A model generated the notes under the pieces. The model saw nothing but the letters and a program-made list of their open reading frames with translations, was not told the DNA's origin and did no database searches. 41,704 nucleotides of DNA from CAWHPS01 sp963831235 (GTDB lineage Bacteria; Fibrobacterota; OXYB2-FULL-49-7; JAEUSG01): NCBI GenBank assembly GCA_963831235.1, contig CAWHPS010000025.1, positions 1 to 41,704 on the forward strand. Direction: 5' to 3'. Positions 1 through 8,015 of this stretch are shown one piece after another. Position 1 is the first letter of the stretch; every line of letters starts with the position of its first letter. Position numbers and translations under genes: made by a program.

Positions 1-1148
1 CGCCGGAGAAACTTTGGAGTCCCTTGGACTTCTGGCCGGCGGCATTGCCCATGATTTCAATAATCTGCTTGCAGGTATCCTCGGATATGTGGACATGGCA
101 CGGAAGCATATCAAGAACTCCAACCCTGTGGGTGCGGAAGATATCTCTTCACGGACCACAGGTTCATTTGACGGGCGAGGGCGACTACGCGGCAGCTTCT
201 GACATTTGCAAAGGGAGCATACCGGTAAGGAGAGTGCAGGTTGTGACCAGATCTTGTGCGAAAGAGCGTGCAATTTTGCGCTCGAGCGGATCAAATGTAA
301 TACCCTATTTCGATCTTCCTTCGGATATTTGGTTATGCGATCTTGATGAAAACCAGATTGCCCAGGCAATTGACAATATTACGCTTAATGCGCGCCAGGC
401 CATGCCTCGAGGCGGCACGTATAATGTTTGTCTTCGTAATGTGCATGCATTTGAGGCACCGGTGTCTTTACAACCAAGTCGTTATGTCCATATCTCTTTC
501 ATGGATCACGGCACAGGTATTCAGCATGATCATATAAAGCAGATATTTGATCCCTTTTTTACCACAAAACAAACAGGCAGTGGCCTGGGGCTTGCCACAA
601 CCTACTCCATCCTTAAGCGTCACAATGGTATTGTAACAGTTGAGTCCGAACCCGGCTTTGGTGCGACATTCCATCTATATTTACCCGCCACACCCGATGG
701 AATAATTGATAAGCCCACAAAGGAATTGCCTGAATTCCATAAAGGGCATGGTCGCATATTGATCATGGACGATGAAACAGCGATTGCGGACATGCTTTCT
801 GAGGTACTGATTGAAATGGGATACGAGGTTGAGGTTGCGTTTAATGGTAATGAGGCCATGACAAAGGCCAGGCTGGCAAAAGAAAGGGGAAAGGATTTTT
901 TTGCAGCCATACTGGATCTTACTGTGCCTGGAGGCAAGGGCGGCAAGGAGATTGTGAAACCGTTAATTGCCCTGGACCCCAACATAAAGGTGCTGGCATC
1001 CAGAGGTTATTCGGAGGAATCCATAATTGCCAACCCCAAGGATTTTGGTTTTACCGGTAGCCTTAAAAAGCCCTATGGTATTATGCATCTGTCTCGGGTT
1101 TTGGCGAAATTGAATGAACCCTCATCCCCCGCCCTTTCTCCCATTTAA
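1..1148 (+). pseudogene. Hybrid histidine kinase with C-terminal receiver, frameshifted, 5' end outside window
   Basis: The product would be a two-component hybrid kinase. Positions 2-200 read a HisKA H-box (GGIAHDFNNLLAGILGY) in one frame. From about 180 the homology continues in another frame with the N box (around 340-400), the G boxes (DHGTGI, TKQTGSGLGL at about 505-595) and a receiver domain (750-1100) with a MDDE acidic patch, an aspartate in ILDLTVPGG and a lysine in LKKPYG. Between 170 and 290 the text looks like a degraded RARDLT-QLLTFAKG segment, so more than one small indel is needed to restore the frame. It could be a decaying gene or poor sequence near a contig end. The last codons (PSSPALSPI) run into a repeat, so the natural C-terminus may be altered. 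Confidence is high for the family and moderate for true loss of function. Confidence 0.8.
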
Positions 1149-1366
1149 TGGAAACCCATCCCCCCGTCCCCCTTCCCTTTTTCTTGAGGGAAAAATGGAA
1201 GGGGGAGTCAAGATTGAAAAACAAATAAGAAAAATCTTTTTGCATTTTTTAGAACCCTTCCCTTTTTCCCCTAAGAAAAAGGGAAGGGCAGGGATGGGTT
1301 TGGTAATTTGAAAAAGAATCTTTTTATCCAATATTTTTATGTACCCATGAAAAAGTACGATGCCCC
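1149..1366 (+). repeat. Nested inverted-repeat element, family B, left copy
   Basis: The outer arms AAACCCATCCC (1152-1162) and GGGATGGGTTT (1291-1301) enclose two long hairpins. Hairpin 1 is 1168-1205, with 16-bp arms differing at one base and loop TTGAGG. Hairpin 2 is 1255-1288, with perfect 14-bp arms and loop CCCTAA. The tail TACCCATGAAAAAGTAC continues to 1366. The reverse complement of almost the whole stretch recurs at 17853-18070, on the far side of chemotaxis cluster 1. Confidence 0.85.
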
Positions 1367-1642
1367 ATAAAAAACAACCCGTAACATTCCTGTGACAACA
1401 CTCATTTCCATTTTTATCAAAAGGTTATGGATTGTTCTATGTTGTCAATTCTAATTGTAACATTTAAGCAACAATACGGTTACTCGCTTAATTTCAATTG
1501 ATTACACCTATATCTAAAAGCTGATGTTGCTTATACGCAACATCGCGCCGGTTAAATAACCAATACTTTCCAATTGTAAATTAGTTAACGCACACAATTC
1601 TTTACTTTTATGGAAATGAAATTTCATGGTACGGGTATTGCA
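1367..1642. other. AT-rich intergenic region with one hairpin
   Basis: No convincing coding frame is seen. A short hairpin with arms GATGTTGC/GCAACATC and loop TTATAC lies at 1523-1544. It has no following T-run, so it is not a classical terminator. The stretch around 1341-1400 resembles 18100-18157 in direct orientation, which suggests the repeat family has degenerate outer flanks. Confidence 0.4.
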
Positions 1643-1670
1643 TTGAGTTTTAATTGAAGATCAAAATAAT
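1643..1670 (+). promoter_or_regulatory. Putative sigma70-type promoter for chemotaxis cluster 1
   Basis: TTGAGT (1643-1648) and AATAAT (1665-1670) are separated by 16 nt. The hexamers match the consensus at 4/6 and 5/6 positions. The expected start of transcription lies about 25 nt before the ATG at 1700. This is inferred from sequence only. Confidence 0.4.
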
Positions 1671-1699
1671 TCCAGATATAAAAAGGATTAATTAATATA

Positions 1700-2068
1700 A
1701 TGTCAACCGTAATAGTGGGCCATTGGGACAAAGTATTCCTGGAAAACTTCGAGAAATCATTAAATGGAATCAAGAGTAAGCTTTCTTTTTATTCTGCCGG
1801 GGTTGAAATCATAAAAGCTGCTGAAAATCTCAAACCTGACTTGTTTATTCTTAGCACCCGTCTTGAAGACATGGATGGTCTCAAGGTAATTGATGAAATA
1901 AGAAATGGACTTTCAAGCAGCGTTGCAATCGCTGTACTCATGGAGGATGATTCCATTGTGCTTCAGGAAGAGGTGGTCAAACGAAACATTCTCTGCAGTC
2001 TTCTCGAACCTGTATTATTCCAGGATCTCAAAGACATCATTAATAAGATAGGTGTAAAACATGTATAG
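1700..2068 (+). CDS. Degenerate (pseudo-)receiver domain protein
   Basis: This 122-residue protein has the length and alternating pattern of a CheY-type receiver, including DMDGLKVIDEIR after the normal phosphorylation loop. The residues that make a receiver work are missing. The N-terminal acidic pair is replaced by GHWD, the acceptor aspartate is replaced by Ser in LFILSTRLED (about residue 52), and the conserved Lys-Pro near the C-terminus reads LLEPV. It therefore probably cannot be phosphorylated and may act as a structural partner. It overlaps the next gene by 8 nt, implying translational coupling with the REC-STAS protein. The ATG start is preceded by AAAAAGGATT. The family call is based on fold pattern and context; the regulatory role is inferred. 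Confidence 0.7.
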   Translation: MSTVIVGHWDKVFLENFEKSLNGIKSKLSFYSAGVEIIKAAENLKPDLFILSTRLEDMDGLKVIDEIRNGLSSSVAIAVLMEDDSIVLQEEVVKRNILCSLLEPVLFQDLKDIINKIGVKHV

Positions 2069-2915
2069 CCCCACGATTTTCCGTAAACGTACAATTGTGG
2101 TGGCTGATGATGAGGAACATATTCGAGTAGTCATTAAAGAAGCACTCCAAAAAGAAAATATCGATGTGGTCATGGCTGAAAACGGCAGGGTGGCATTGGA
2201 AAAGATAATGACAGCTTATGAAGTGGGACTGCCCATTGACCTTCTGATAACAGACATTAGAATGCCAATATTAAACGGGATTGAACTTATAACTGCCCTT
2301 GATTGTAGAGGAGTATTTGTTCCCGTACTTGCCATGACCGGATTTGGAGATAAGGAAATGGCAGTTGAATTATTGCGGAGCGGATGCAGAGAATATATTG
2401 ATAAACCTTTTCTTATAGCGGATCTTTTTTCACGTGTTGAGGGTTTGCTTGAAAAACAGGAAAAGGCCAATAAAAAACTACAAGAATATCTGGACAGAGT
2501 GGAACACGACAAGCTGCTATTTTCTACAAATACAAGACTCAAGGCTAATAATCCATCAATTCGGACCCGTGTTCTTTCAGGTCACTTCACATTTGACATT
2601 CAAGGAGAGCTTGAAGGTGATAGCGCCACGGCTTTTCGTGAAATGGTTGATGAAGCACTGGAAGCTGAAAATATCAATTTCCTTTTAAACCTTAGGAATT
2701 CGGAATATATAAGCAGTTATGGAATGGGGATCATCATACTACTTTGGAAAAGGCTTAAGGAAAAGAAAGGAAGCCTCTGCCTCATTACTGGTGAGTCAAA
2801 AATAAAAAGGAAACTTGAGGAGCTTAATCTGCAGCGTCTGCTACGAATTTTCCCAACAGAAAAGGACTTTTGCGACTTTATCGAGAAAGACAGCTGCATT
2901 GAAATAGAGAAATGA
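2061..2915 (+). CDS. Response regulator with STAS output domain (REC-STAS)
   Basis: The N-terminal receiver (about residues 10-128) has an intact acidic pocket (VVADDEEH), acceptor Asp65 in LLITDIRMP and Lys115 in YIDKPF. A helical, Lys/Glu-rich linker (about 130-165) follows. The C-terminal 100 residues fit a STAS (anti-sigma antagonist-like) domain, with the motif SEYISSYGMGIIILLWK matching the usual phospho-serine loop region. STAS domains usually bind partner switches such as anti-sigma kinases, so this protein may link chemotaxis-type phosphorylation to a partner-switching pathway. No such partner is encoded in the window. The ATG at 2061 lies inside the preceding gene. A repeat element and cheA follow. 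Confidence 0.85.
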   Translation: MYSPTIFRKRTIVVADDEEHIRVVIKEALQKENIDVVMAENGRVALEKIMTAYEVGLPIDLLITDIRMPILNGIELITALDCRGVFVPVLAMTGFGDKEMAVELLRSGCREYIDKPFLIADLFSRVEGLLEKQEKANKKLQEYLDRVEHDKLLFSTNTRLKANNPSIRTRVLSGHFTFDIQGELEGDSATAFREMVDEALEAENINFLLNLRNSEYISSYGMGIIILLWKRLKEKKGSLCLITGESKIKRKLEELNLQRLLRIFPTEKDFCDFIEKDSCIEIEK

Positions 2916-2932
2916 GTTTATTGTTCATAAAT

Positions 2933-3072
2933 GCGGCGGCACGGAGGCCGCCGCCTATTCAAAAATGATTTTACGTTTTTGGCGAGGCAGAGACGCCTCG
3001 CTGTATGGGCCGTCTCTGGCCCATACTATAAAACAAAACTGATTTGATTAGTCGGCGGCCTCCGTGCCGCCG
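2933..3072 (+). repeat. Four-hairpin repeat element A1
   Basis: Hairpins: H1 2933-2954 (stem GCGGCGGC, loop ACGGAG), H2 2982-3001 (stem GCGAGGC, loop AGAGAC), H3 3003-3026 (stem GTATGGGCC, loop GTCTCT), H4 3053-3072 (stem CGGCGGC, loop CTCCGT). Loop 1 is the reverse complement of loop 4, and loop 2 of loop 3. It lies between the REC-STAS gene and cheA, ending about 70 nt before the cheA start. Confidence 0.9.
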
Positions 3073-3142
3073 AAAAAAAGTAAGATGGAAATATACAGAC
3101 GGGTTAGAGAAAATAAAGAGAGACAGGAAAAAAGACACTCCA

Positions 3143-5773
3143 ATGGAAAAATTCCTTGCAAAAATACATGATATAAGCCTCCTGCTTGCCACGGTTGAGT
3201 GGGGAAATCTTATCATGGTTGGAAAGCTTCTTTCGGCTGTTGAAAACGCGATTGCATCATATCCTGAAGGTGCCAAGAAAGGACTGGGACTTGAACTTGC
3301 CAGGGTGCAGGAGACCATTGAAAAGTTCATCATGAATGAATACAAGGATCGTAACAAGGCCATTGAAAAGATTGAGAAAATGCTTGAAAGCATACTGGAT
3401 AAGGCTGACAATGCCGGAGAAATTAGCGGCAATCAACAGGAAACAGCTCAAAACAATGAGATGGAAGATAGAAAGTCCCTTGGCAGGGGACAGATTCTTC
3501 AGGAAAAAGAGCTGTGTGAATATGCACAAAACGCGCTTGGTACGATTGAGGAGCTCGAAAATCGGATGCTTGATCTTGAAAAGTCAAGCAGTGATCATGG
3601 TCTTATAAATGAAATTTTCAGAATTGTGCATACTCTGAAAGGTGAAACCGGTTTTGCCGGGCTCAAAGGTTTGAGCGACCTTCTTCATCATATGGAAGGG
3701 GTTTTTTCCATACTCAGGGAAAAGCCTGTTAAGATCAATAGTGTTGCTGAAGACCTATTGCTGAACGCAGTTGATTTGCTTAAAAAAACATTTGAACTTT
3801 GTCAGGAAAGTCCTGCTTCGGCCATAACCCAGACATTTGGTCCGCAATGCGATAAATTCAAAGCCCTGAAACAGGAACTTAAAGACATTCAGGATGGGGC
3901 TGCATTCAGTATTTCGGATGAGGTTATTGGCCTAACCGACAGAGAAATAGAGCGCATGGATTTAAAAGAGATATCCGATATCAGCATTTATACTGATTTC
4001 ATCCATGAAGCTCTTGAACATCTGGAACACATTGAGGTTAAAATACTGGAACTTGAAACCAATCCCACGGATTCTGCGGTACTTAATGAAATCTTTAGAC
4101 CCCTACATACAATTAAGGGCGTATCCGGGTTTTTGGCGCTAAAGCACATCAACCAGATAAGTCACGATTCCGAGAGTTTCCTCGACAAGGCACGTAGCGG
4201 GAAAATCATCATGGATCGGGAGTGCATTGACCTTGTTTTTGAGGTTGTTGATGTTCTGCGACGCCTCATTCATCTTGTGGACATGCAAAGCAAGGGCAAA
4301 ACTTTTGTCGATGAGGATTACCCTTTTGTCGAAGCCCTGATACGTAAAATCCTGGCCACATTGGAGGAAAAGCAGGTTGTGCCTTCGGTTGAGACAACAG
4401 CATTTACGGTAAAGAAAGAGGGCAAACTCGGAGAAATCCTTATTGAACAAAACTTGGTCAGCGCTGAAGATATAGAAGATGCTCTTAAAGCACAGACAGT
4501 GGAAACATCACCCAGGAAATTGGGTGAAATCCTGATTGATCAAGACAAAGTGACGCCACGCGAAATATCTGATGCCCTGCGCAAGCAAATGGACGCTGCA
4601 GGCAGACAGGATGCTGGTTCTGTAAAGGTTGCAACAGAGAAGCTGGACCATTTAATAGAAATTGTTGGCGAACTTGTAATTTCCCAGACACTTATTGCAC
4701 AGAACGAGACGGTCCTTTCCGGTCGAGACCAGATATTGTCAAAGAACGTATCTCATTTAAGCAAAATTGCAAGGGACATCCAGTATGTGTCAATGGCCCT
4801 TCGCATGGTGCCGGTCAAAGCGACCTTCCAGAAGATGGCGCGCTTGGTCCGAGACCTTTCGCTTAAGGCCAATAAAAAGGTGGAGCTTGTTATTGAGGGA
4901 GCTGAAACTGAACTTGATAAAAATGTTGTTGAGCAGATTAACGATCCTTTAATTCATATGATACGAAATTCCTGTGACCACGGCATTGAATCGCCGGAAG
5001 ATCGCATAAGGGCCGGGAAAAACCCTACTGGTAAGGTCATCCTTAATGCCTATCATCAGGGCGGCAATATTGTAATAGAGGTGCGCGATGATGGAAAGGG
5101 GCTTAATAGCGAGGCGATTAGAAGCAAAGGGATTGAAAAGGGCATGATTGCACCGGATGCAAAACTTGAGGAAGCTGAACTCTTCAACCTTATTTTCGCA
5201 CCAGGTTTTTCCACAGCAAAGGTGATTACTGATGTTTCCGGACGAGGTGTGGGAATGGATGTTGTTAAAAAGAACATTGAAAAACTCGGTGGAAGCGTCA
5301 CTATCTCATCTGAACAGGGCAAAGGCAGTCTTTTTACAATACGTCTTCCCCTGACAATGGCCATTCTTGATGGCATGGTTATAAGGGTGGGTGATGAAAA
5401 GTTTCTGTTGCCGGTGCTTTCGATAAAGGAATCGTTGCGACCAGTACAAAAGGACGCGACCACAATCCAGAACAAGGGAGAGGTCATAAATGTACGGGGC
5501 GGGCTTATACAGATGATAAGGCTGCATAAAATATTTGGCATTACACCAAGGCATACTGATCCATGGAATGCGCTTGTCATTATAATTGACCTTATGGGGA
5601 AACAGTTCGGCTTTATGGTGGATGAGCTTGTGGGTCAGCAGCAGGTGGTGATTAAAAGCCTCAAGGGGGAGTTCAAGAAAATGAAGGGCATATCAGGCGC
5701 GGCCATACTTGGTGATGGCAGGGTGGGGCTGATATTGGACCCGAAGGGGCTTGTGGAGATGGCGATAAATTGA
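3143..5773 (+). CDS. cheA: CheA chemotaxis histidine kinase with two Hpt domains
   Basis: This 876-residue kinase would autophosphorylate and pass phosphate to the CheY and CheB receivers of the cluster. Two Hpt domains are visible: His163 in IVHTLKGETGF and His322 in PLHTIKGVSGF. Two copies of a short module beginning KLGEILI (about 428-451 and 459-482) follow, resembling the N-terminal module of GspE/PilB ATPases. Next come the dimerisation helices (LDHLIEIVGELVISQ), the ATPase domain (NDPLIHMIRNSCDHGIESP, RDDGKG, FSTAKVITDVSGRGVGMDVV) and a C-terminal CheW-like P5 domain. The frame is open upstream to a TTG inside repeat A1. The ATG at 3143, after AGGAAAAAAG, is the better start because the upstream codons are repeat sequence. 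Two Hpt domains suggest several phosphotransfer routes. Confidence 0.95.
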   Translation: MEKFLAKIHDISLLLATVEWGNLIMVGKLLSAVENAIASYPEGAKKGLGLELARVQETIEKFIMNEYKDRNKAIEKIEKMLESILDKADNAGEISGNQQETAQNNEMEDRKSLGRGQILQEKELCEYAQNALGTIEELENRMLDLEKSSSDHGLINEIFRIVHTLKGETGFAGLKGLSDLLHHMEGVFSILREKPVKINSVAEDLLLNAVDLLKKTFELCQESPASAITQTFGPQCDKFKALKQELKDIQDGAAFSISDEVIGLTDREIERMDLKEISDISIYTDFIHEALEHLEHIEVKILELETNPTDSAVLNEIFRPLHTIKGVSGFLALKHINQISHDSESFLDKARSGKIIMDRECIDLVFEVVDVLRRLIHLVDMQSKGKTFVDEDYPFVEALIRKILATLEEKQVVPSVETTAFTVKKEGKLGEILIEQNLVSAEDIEDALKAQTVETSPRKLGEILIDQDKVTPREISDALRKQMDAAGRQDAGSVKVATEKLDHLIEIVGELVISQTLIAQNETVLSGRDQILSKNVSHLSKIARDIQYVSMALRMVPVKATFQKMARLVRDLSLKANKKVELVIEGAETELDKNVVEQINDPLIHMIRNSCDHGIESPEDRIRAGKNPTGKVILNAYHQGGNIVIEVRDDGKGLNSEAIRSKGIEKGMIAPDAKLEEAELFNLIFAPGFSTAKVITDVSGRGVGMDVVKKNIEKLGGSVTISSEQGKGSLFTIRLPLTMAILDGMVIRVGDEKFLLPVLSIKESLRPVQKDATTIQNKGEVINVRGGLIQMIRLHKIFGITPRHTDPWNALVIIIDLMGKQFGFMVDELVGQQQVVIKSLKGEFKKMKGISGAAILGDGRVGLILDPKGLVEMAIN

Positions 5774-5824
5774 GAATGAGATATGACATTTAAGACATTA
5801 AAATAAATATTGAACTTTCCATAA

Positions 5825-6006
5825 TTTGTCCGGCGGCACGGAGGCCGCCGGCTGGTCTGATGGTTGGTTTTTGATTGAACCGAGCCAGAGACGGCTCGGT
5901 GGAAATATAGAAAAAAGAATACAGCTGAATGCGAGGCCGTCTCTGGCCTCGCACTTAAAAGACAAATATAATTGATTAGCCGGCGGCCTCCGTGCCGCCG
6001 GACAAA
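5825..6006 (+). repeat. Four-hairpin repeat element A2
   Basis: Outer ends TTTGTC/GACAAA. H1 5830-5851 (stem CCGGCGGC, loop ACGGAG), H2 5879-5900 (stem ACCGAGCC, loop AGAGAC), H3 5930-5953 (stem TGCGAGGCC, loop GTCTCT), H4 5980-6001 (stem CCGGCGGC, loop CTCCGT). All four stems pair perfectly. It lies between cheA and the LbtU-like gene. Confidence 0.92.
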
Positions 6007-6480
6007 GAAAGGCCAAGAAGAAATTGGAGTAAAGAAATGATCAAAATCATTGGATTAACACTTCTCCTGACTGCCGCGTTAATTCAGGCACAGAAGGATT
6101 CAGAATCAAAGGAACCGGATAAGGAGGCAATGGAAATAGGCGGCCTTGTCACGGTTGACCATAATCCCAATGTCAATAATTTCGAGGAACCATCGCTGAC
6201 CATAGGAACCGTTGAATTGAGTGCAAATGTGCATGTCAAGGATTCTCTATTGGCCACTGTGGTCATTCTGGCAGAGGAAGATCTATCAGCCATTTCCATT
6301 GACCAGGCAGTCGCAACATGGAATACCAGGATTCAAGGTTTGACGATTTATGCAGACCGGCATTACTTCCTTCATGGATTGCTTACCACGCGTCTTATCA
6401 GCGATCCCTTGATTCTGAATGCGGTTGAAATAGCGGGTCCGGGTTTTACGGCCACTTTTGGATTGAAAAGATTTACTTTG

Positions 6481-6490
6481 GGCCTGGGGG
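6481..6490. repeat. Target-site duplication, left copy
   Basis: GGCCTGGGGG abuts the left IS end and is repeated exactly at 8006-8015. Confidence 0.95.
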
Positions 6491-6511
6491 CAGGGCAATC
6501 GCATTAAAATT
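6491..6511 (+). repeat. Left terminal inverted repeat of the IS
   Basis: It begins CAGGGCAATCGC and matches the reverse complement of 7985-8005 at all 21 positions. The transposase stop codon lies inside it. Confidence 0.95.
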
Positions 6512-7637
6512 TAACGATTCCAAGGATGCGCTCCAAATATTGTGTGCTCAAAGCTGCTTTTAATTGTTTGCGTACGATACTGGCTTTTATTGATGTTTCC
6601 TGTCTCAATAGATTTATAGCGACATGCCGGACTACATTCATATTTGTTGGTGCATTTGATTTTCTAATGCGACAGTCATCCTCTCTAAAAGACACATCCA
6701 GATTCCAATGCAATTTGTTTTCAATTCCCCAATGACTGCGTACTGCCTGACCAAACTGTTTTGCCGACATTTTACGACTGAGAATATAATACCGTATTTC
6801 TGTCTGCTCTGCTTTTTTTGTTTTCCTTATGGAGTGAACAGCACCGATAGCAGACAATGATCGCCACTGTTCCTTATTTTTTAGCCAGGTAATATCATCG
6901 ATAACATGATACTCACGATGCTCTTCGCGACCATGTCCCTTATCCTCTGTTGAATACGTGTCATGGGCCACATCTTTCAACCCATCCACCACGACAGTAT
7001 CTACGCGGTTGCGGATTTGTTCATACAGGCTCGGTTGATTTTCTTTAACGGCGAGAACATAATCCGCGCCATTGGTTACAATATTGTCGGCAATAGCTTT
7101 TTGACAACCCATTGCATCGATAGTGACGATACATCCTTTCACCATGAGCATATTCAGCAATTCAGGGATAGCGGTGATTTCGTTGGATTTATCATTCACC
7201 TTTATTTGCCCCAGTACCAAGTTATTTTCTGCTGCCCAGGCACTAACGACATGGATAGCATTTCGGTCGGCCTTGGTATCAAATGAACGCCGTGCGGTTT
7301 TTCCATCGACTGCAATTACTTCATTTTGTTTCGGCAATCGTAACGCCTCAACCCATTTTATAAAGCATTCTTGAAAGTCTTTCGGATTTAGCAAGGCACT
7401 GGCCCGCCCAAAAGTGTCATGCGATGGAATGCCGTTTTTGAGTTCAAGAAACTGTTTAAGCCACTCTATTCGCTCGTTGCCAAATAATTCGACTTCCTCG
7501 AATGACTTGGCGCCGCAAAGGGTAGCACATACCAAGACAACAATTATGTCGATAAGTTTGTGGAGTTTTTTACGTTCTATGCGTGGGTCCGGTATGTCTT
7601 GGAAGTATTCGATAAAAGTGCATGGCGTTGAAATCAT
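6504..7637 (-). CDS. ISAs1-family DDE transposase
   Basis: This 377-residue protein catalyses movement of the surrounding element. It has the family's N-terminal region (IPDPRIERKKLHKLIDIIVVLVCATLCGAKSF, here quoted in part as PDPRIERKK and CATLCGAKSF). The catalytic acidic residues lie in AVDGKTARRS, TIDAMGCQ and SHWGIENKLHWNLDV. The C-terminus ends LGIVKF just inside the left terminal repeat. The ATG at 7637 follows AAGGGGG on the minus strand, a strong ribosome site. No frameshift or premature stop is visible, so the enzyme is probably functional. Confidence 0.95.
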   Translation of the reverse strand: MISTPCTFIEYFQDIPDPRIERKKLHKLIDIIVVLVCATLCGAKSFEEVELFGNERIEWLKQFLELKNGIPSHDTFGRASALLNPKDFQECFIKWVEALRLPKQNEVIAVDGKTARRSFDTKADRNAIHVVSAWAAENNLVLGQIKVNDKSNEITAIPELLNMLMVKGCIVTIDAMGCQKAIADNIVTNGADYVLAVKENQPSLYEQIRNRVDTVVVDGLKDVAHDTYSTEDKGHGREEHREYHVIDDITWLKNKEQWRSLSAIGAVHSIRKTKKAEQTEIRYYILSRKMSAKQFGQAVRSHWGIENKLHWNLDVSFREDDCRIRKSNAPTNMNVVRHVAINLLRQETSIKASIVRKQLKAALSTQYLERILGIVKF

Positions 7638-7665
7638 AAATCCCCCTTATAGGTAAAATAAAATG

Positions 7666-7694
7666 TGGACATTGCCTCTTCTTTATACTATAAT
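7666..7694 (+). promoter_or_regulatory. Strong sigma70-type promoter for the IS accessory gene
   Basis: TGGACA (7666-7671) and a perfect TATAAT (7689-7694) are separated by 17 nt. The promoter points toward the AbrB-like gene and, past the IS end, toward cheW and the rest of cluster 1. Confidence 0.75.
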
Positions 7695-7695
7695 A

Positions 7696-7721
7696 TAGCT
7701 CTACGGATATCCGTAGAGCTA
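7696..7721. promoter_or_regulatory. Perfect 26-bp palindrome between promoter and accessory gene, likely operator
   Basis: The half site is TAGCTCTACGGAT followed by its exact reverse complement. It begins 1 nt after the -10 box and ends 22 nt before the ATG at 7744. This is the expected place for a dimeric repressor site. No T-run follows, so termination is unlikely. Recognition by the adjacent AbrB-like protein is inferred. Confidence 0.65.
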
Positions 7722-7743
7722 CTTAAATAGAAAGGAATTGGGC

Positions 7744-7977
7744 ATGGGCTATCCAACAACGATTCAACTCATCTCACGGAAGAAAGGAAATCAGTGGTAT
7801 GTTAATTTTCCCAATGCTTTGGCAAAAGCGATGAATTTCAAGAAACGCGAAATTGTGGAATGGGAGGTTGAAACAGTAAAGTGCATGAAAATGATTAGAA
7901 CTGGCAAGTCTAACAAAGTAACTGCAAGAACAAGAACGGATCGTGTGTCACGTATTACCGTTGACAATAAGAAATAA
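7744..7977 (+). CDS. AbrB/MazE/SpoVT-like small DNA-binding protein carried by the IS
   Basis: This 77-residue protein has a swapped-hairpin AbrB-type core: GNQWYVNFPNALAKAMNFKK followed by EIVEWEVE, comparable with the usual pattern of a strand, Pro, helix, then GDxVEWxI. The C-terminal tail is rich in Arg, Lys and Thr and may help bind DNA. The ATG at 7744 follows AAAGGA at a suitable distance; the in-frame TTG two codons upstream is less likely. It is transcribed divergently from the transposase and lies behind a promoter and a perfect palindrome, so it probably regulates itself and perhaps the transposase. It could instead be an orphan antitoxin-like passenger. Confidence 0.75.
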   Translation: MGYPTTIQLISRKKGNQWYVNFPNALAKAMNFKKREIVEWEVETVKCMKMIRTGKSNKVTARTRTDRVSRITVDNKK

Positions 7978-7984
7978 AGTGGCG

Positions 7985-8005
7985 AATTTTAATGCGATTG
8001 CCCTG
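7985..8005 (-). repeat. Right terminal inverted repeat of the IS
   Basis: It ends GCGATTGCCCTG and is the exact reverse complement of the left end. Confidence 0.95.
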
Positions 8006-8015
8006 GGCCTGGGGG
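8006..8015. repeat. Target-site duplication, right copy
   Basis: GGCCTGGGGG is identical to 6481-6490. Removing one copy together with the IS restores the host reading frame. Confidence 0.95.

Larger units (their letters stand above)
6491..8005. mobile_element. ISAs1-family insertion sequence with accessory AbrB-like gene
   Basis: The element is 1515 bp, bounded by perfect 21-bp terminal inverted repeats (6491-6511 and 7985-8005, tips CAGGGC/GCCCTG) and an exact 10-bp target duplication (6481-6490, 8006-8015). It carries an intact DDE transposase on the minus strand and a divergent small gene on the plus strand. Tips of CAGGG type and 8-10 bp duplications agree with what is known of the ISAs1 family. 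The additional gene makes it somewhat longer than a minimal member. Intact ends, transposase and duplication suggest a recent insertion. Confidence 0.95.

Noticed and set aside
1122..1331. Short reading frames across the family B repeat on both strands
   Set aside because: Their composition only reflects the inverted repeat (Pro/Phe/Lys-rich runs) and they have no ribosome sites.
2933..6006. Family A hairpins as ordinary rho-independent terminators
   Set aside because: None of the hairpins is followed by a T-run, and each element has four hairpins, which is more than a terminator needs.
5798..6016. Reading frames across element A2
   Set aside because: They translate the repeat hairpins and resemble no protein.
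6963..7656. Plus-strand reading frames opposite the transposase
   Set aside because: They are antisense shadows of an intact transposase gene.
7696..7721. Palindrome in the IS as a terminator
   Set aside because: It lies between the promoter and start codon of the small gene and has no T-run; an operator is the better reading.
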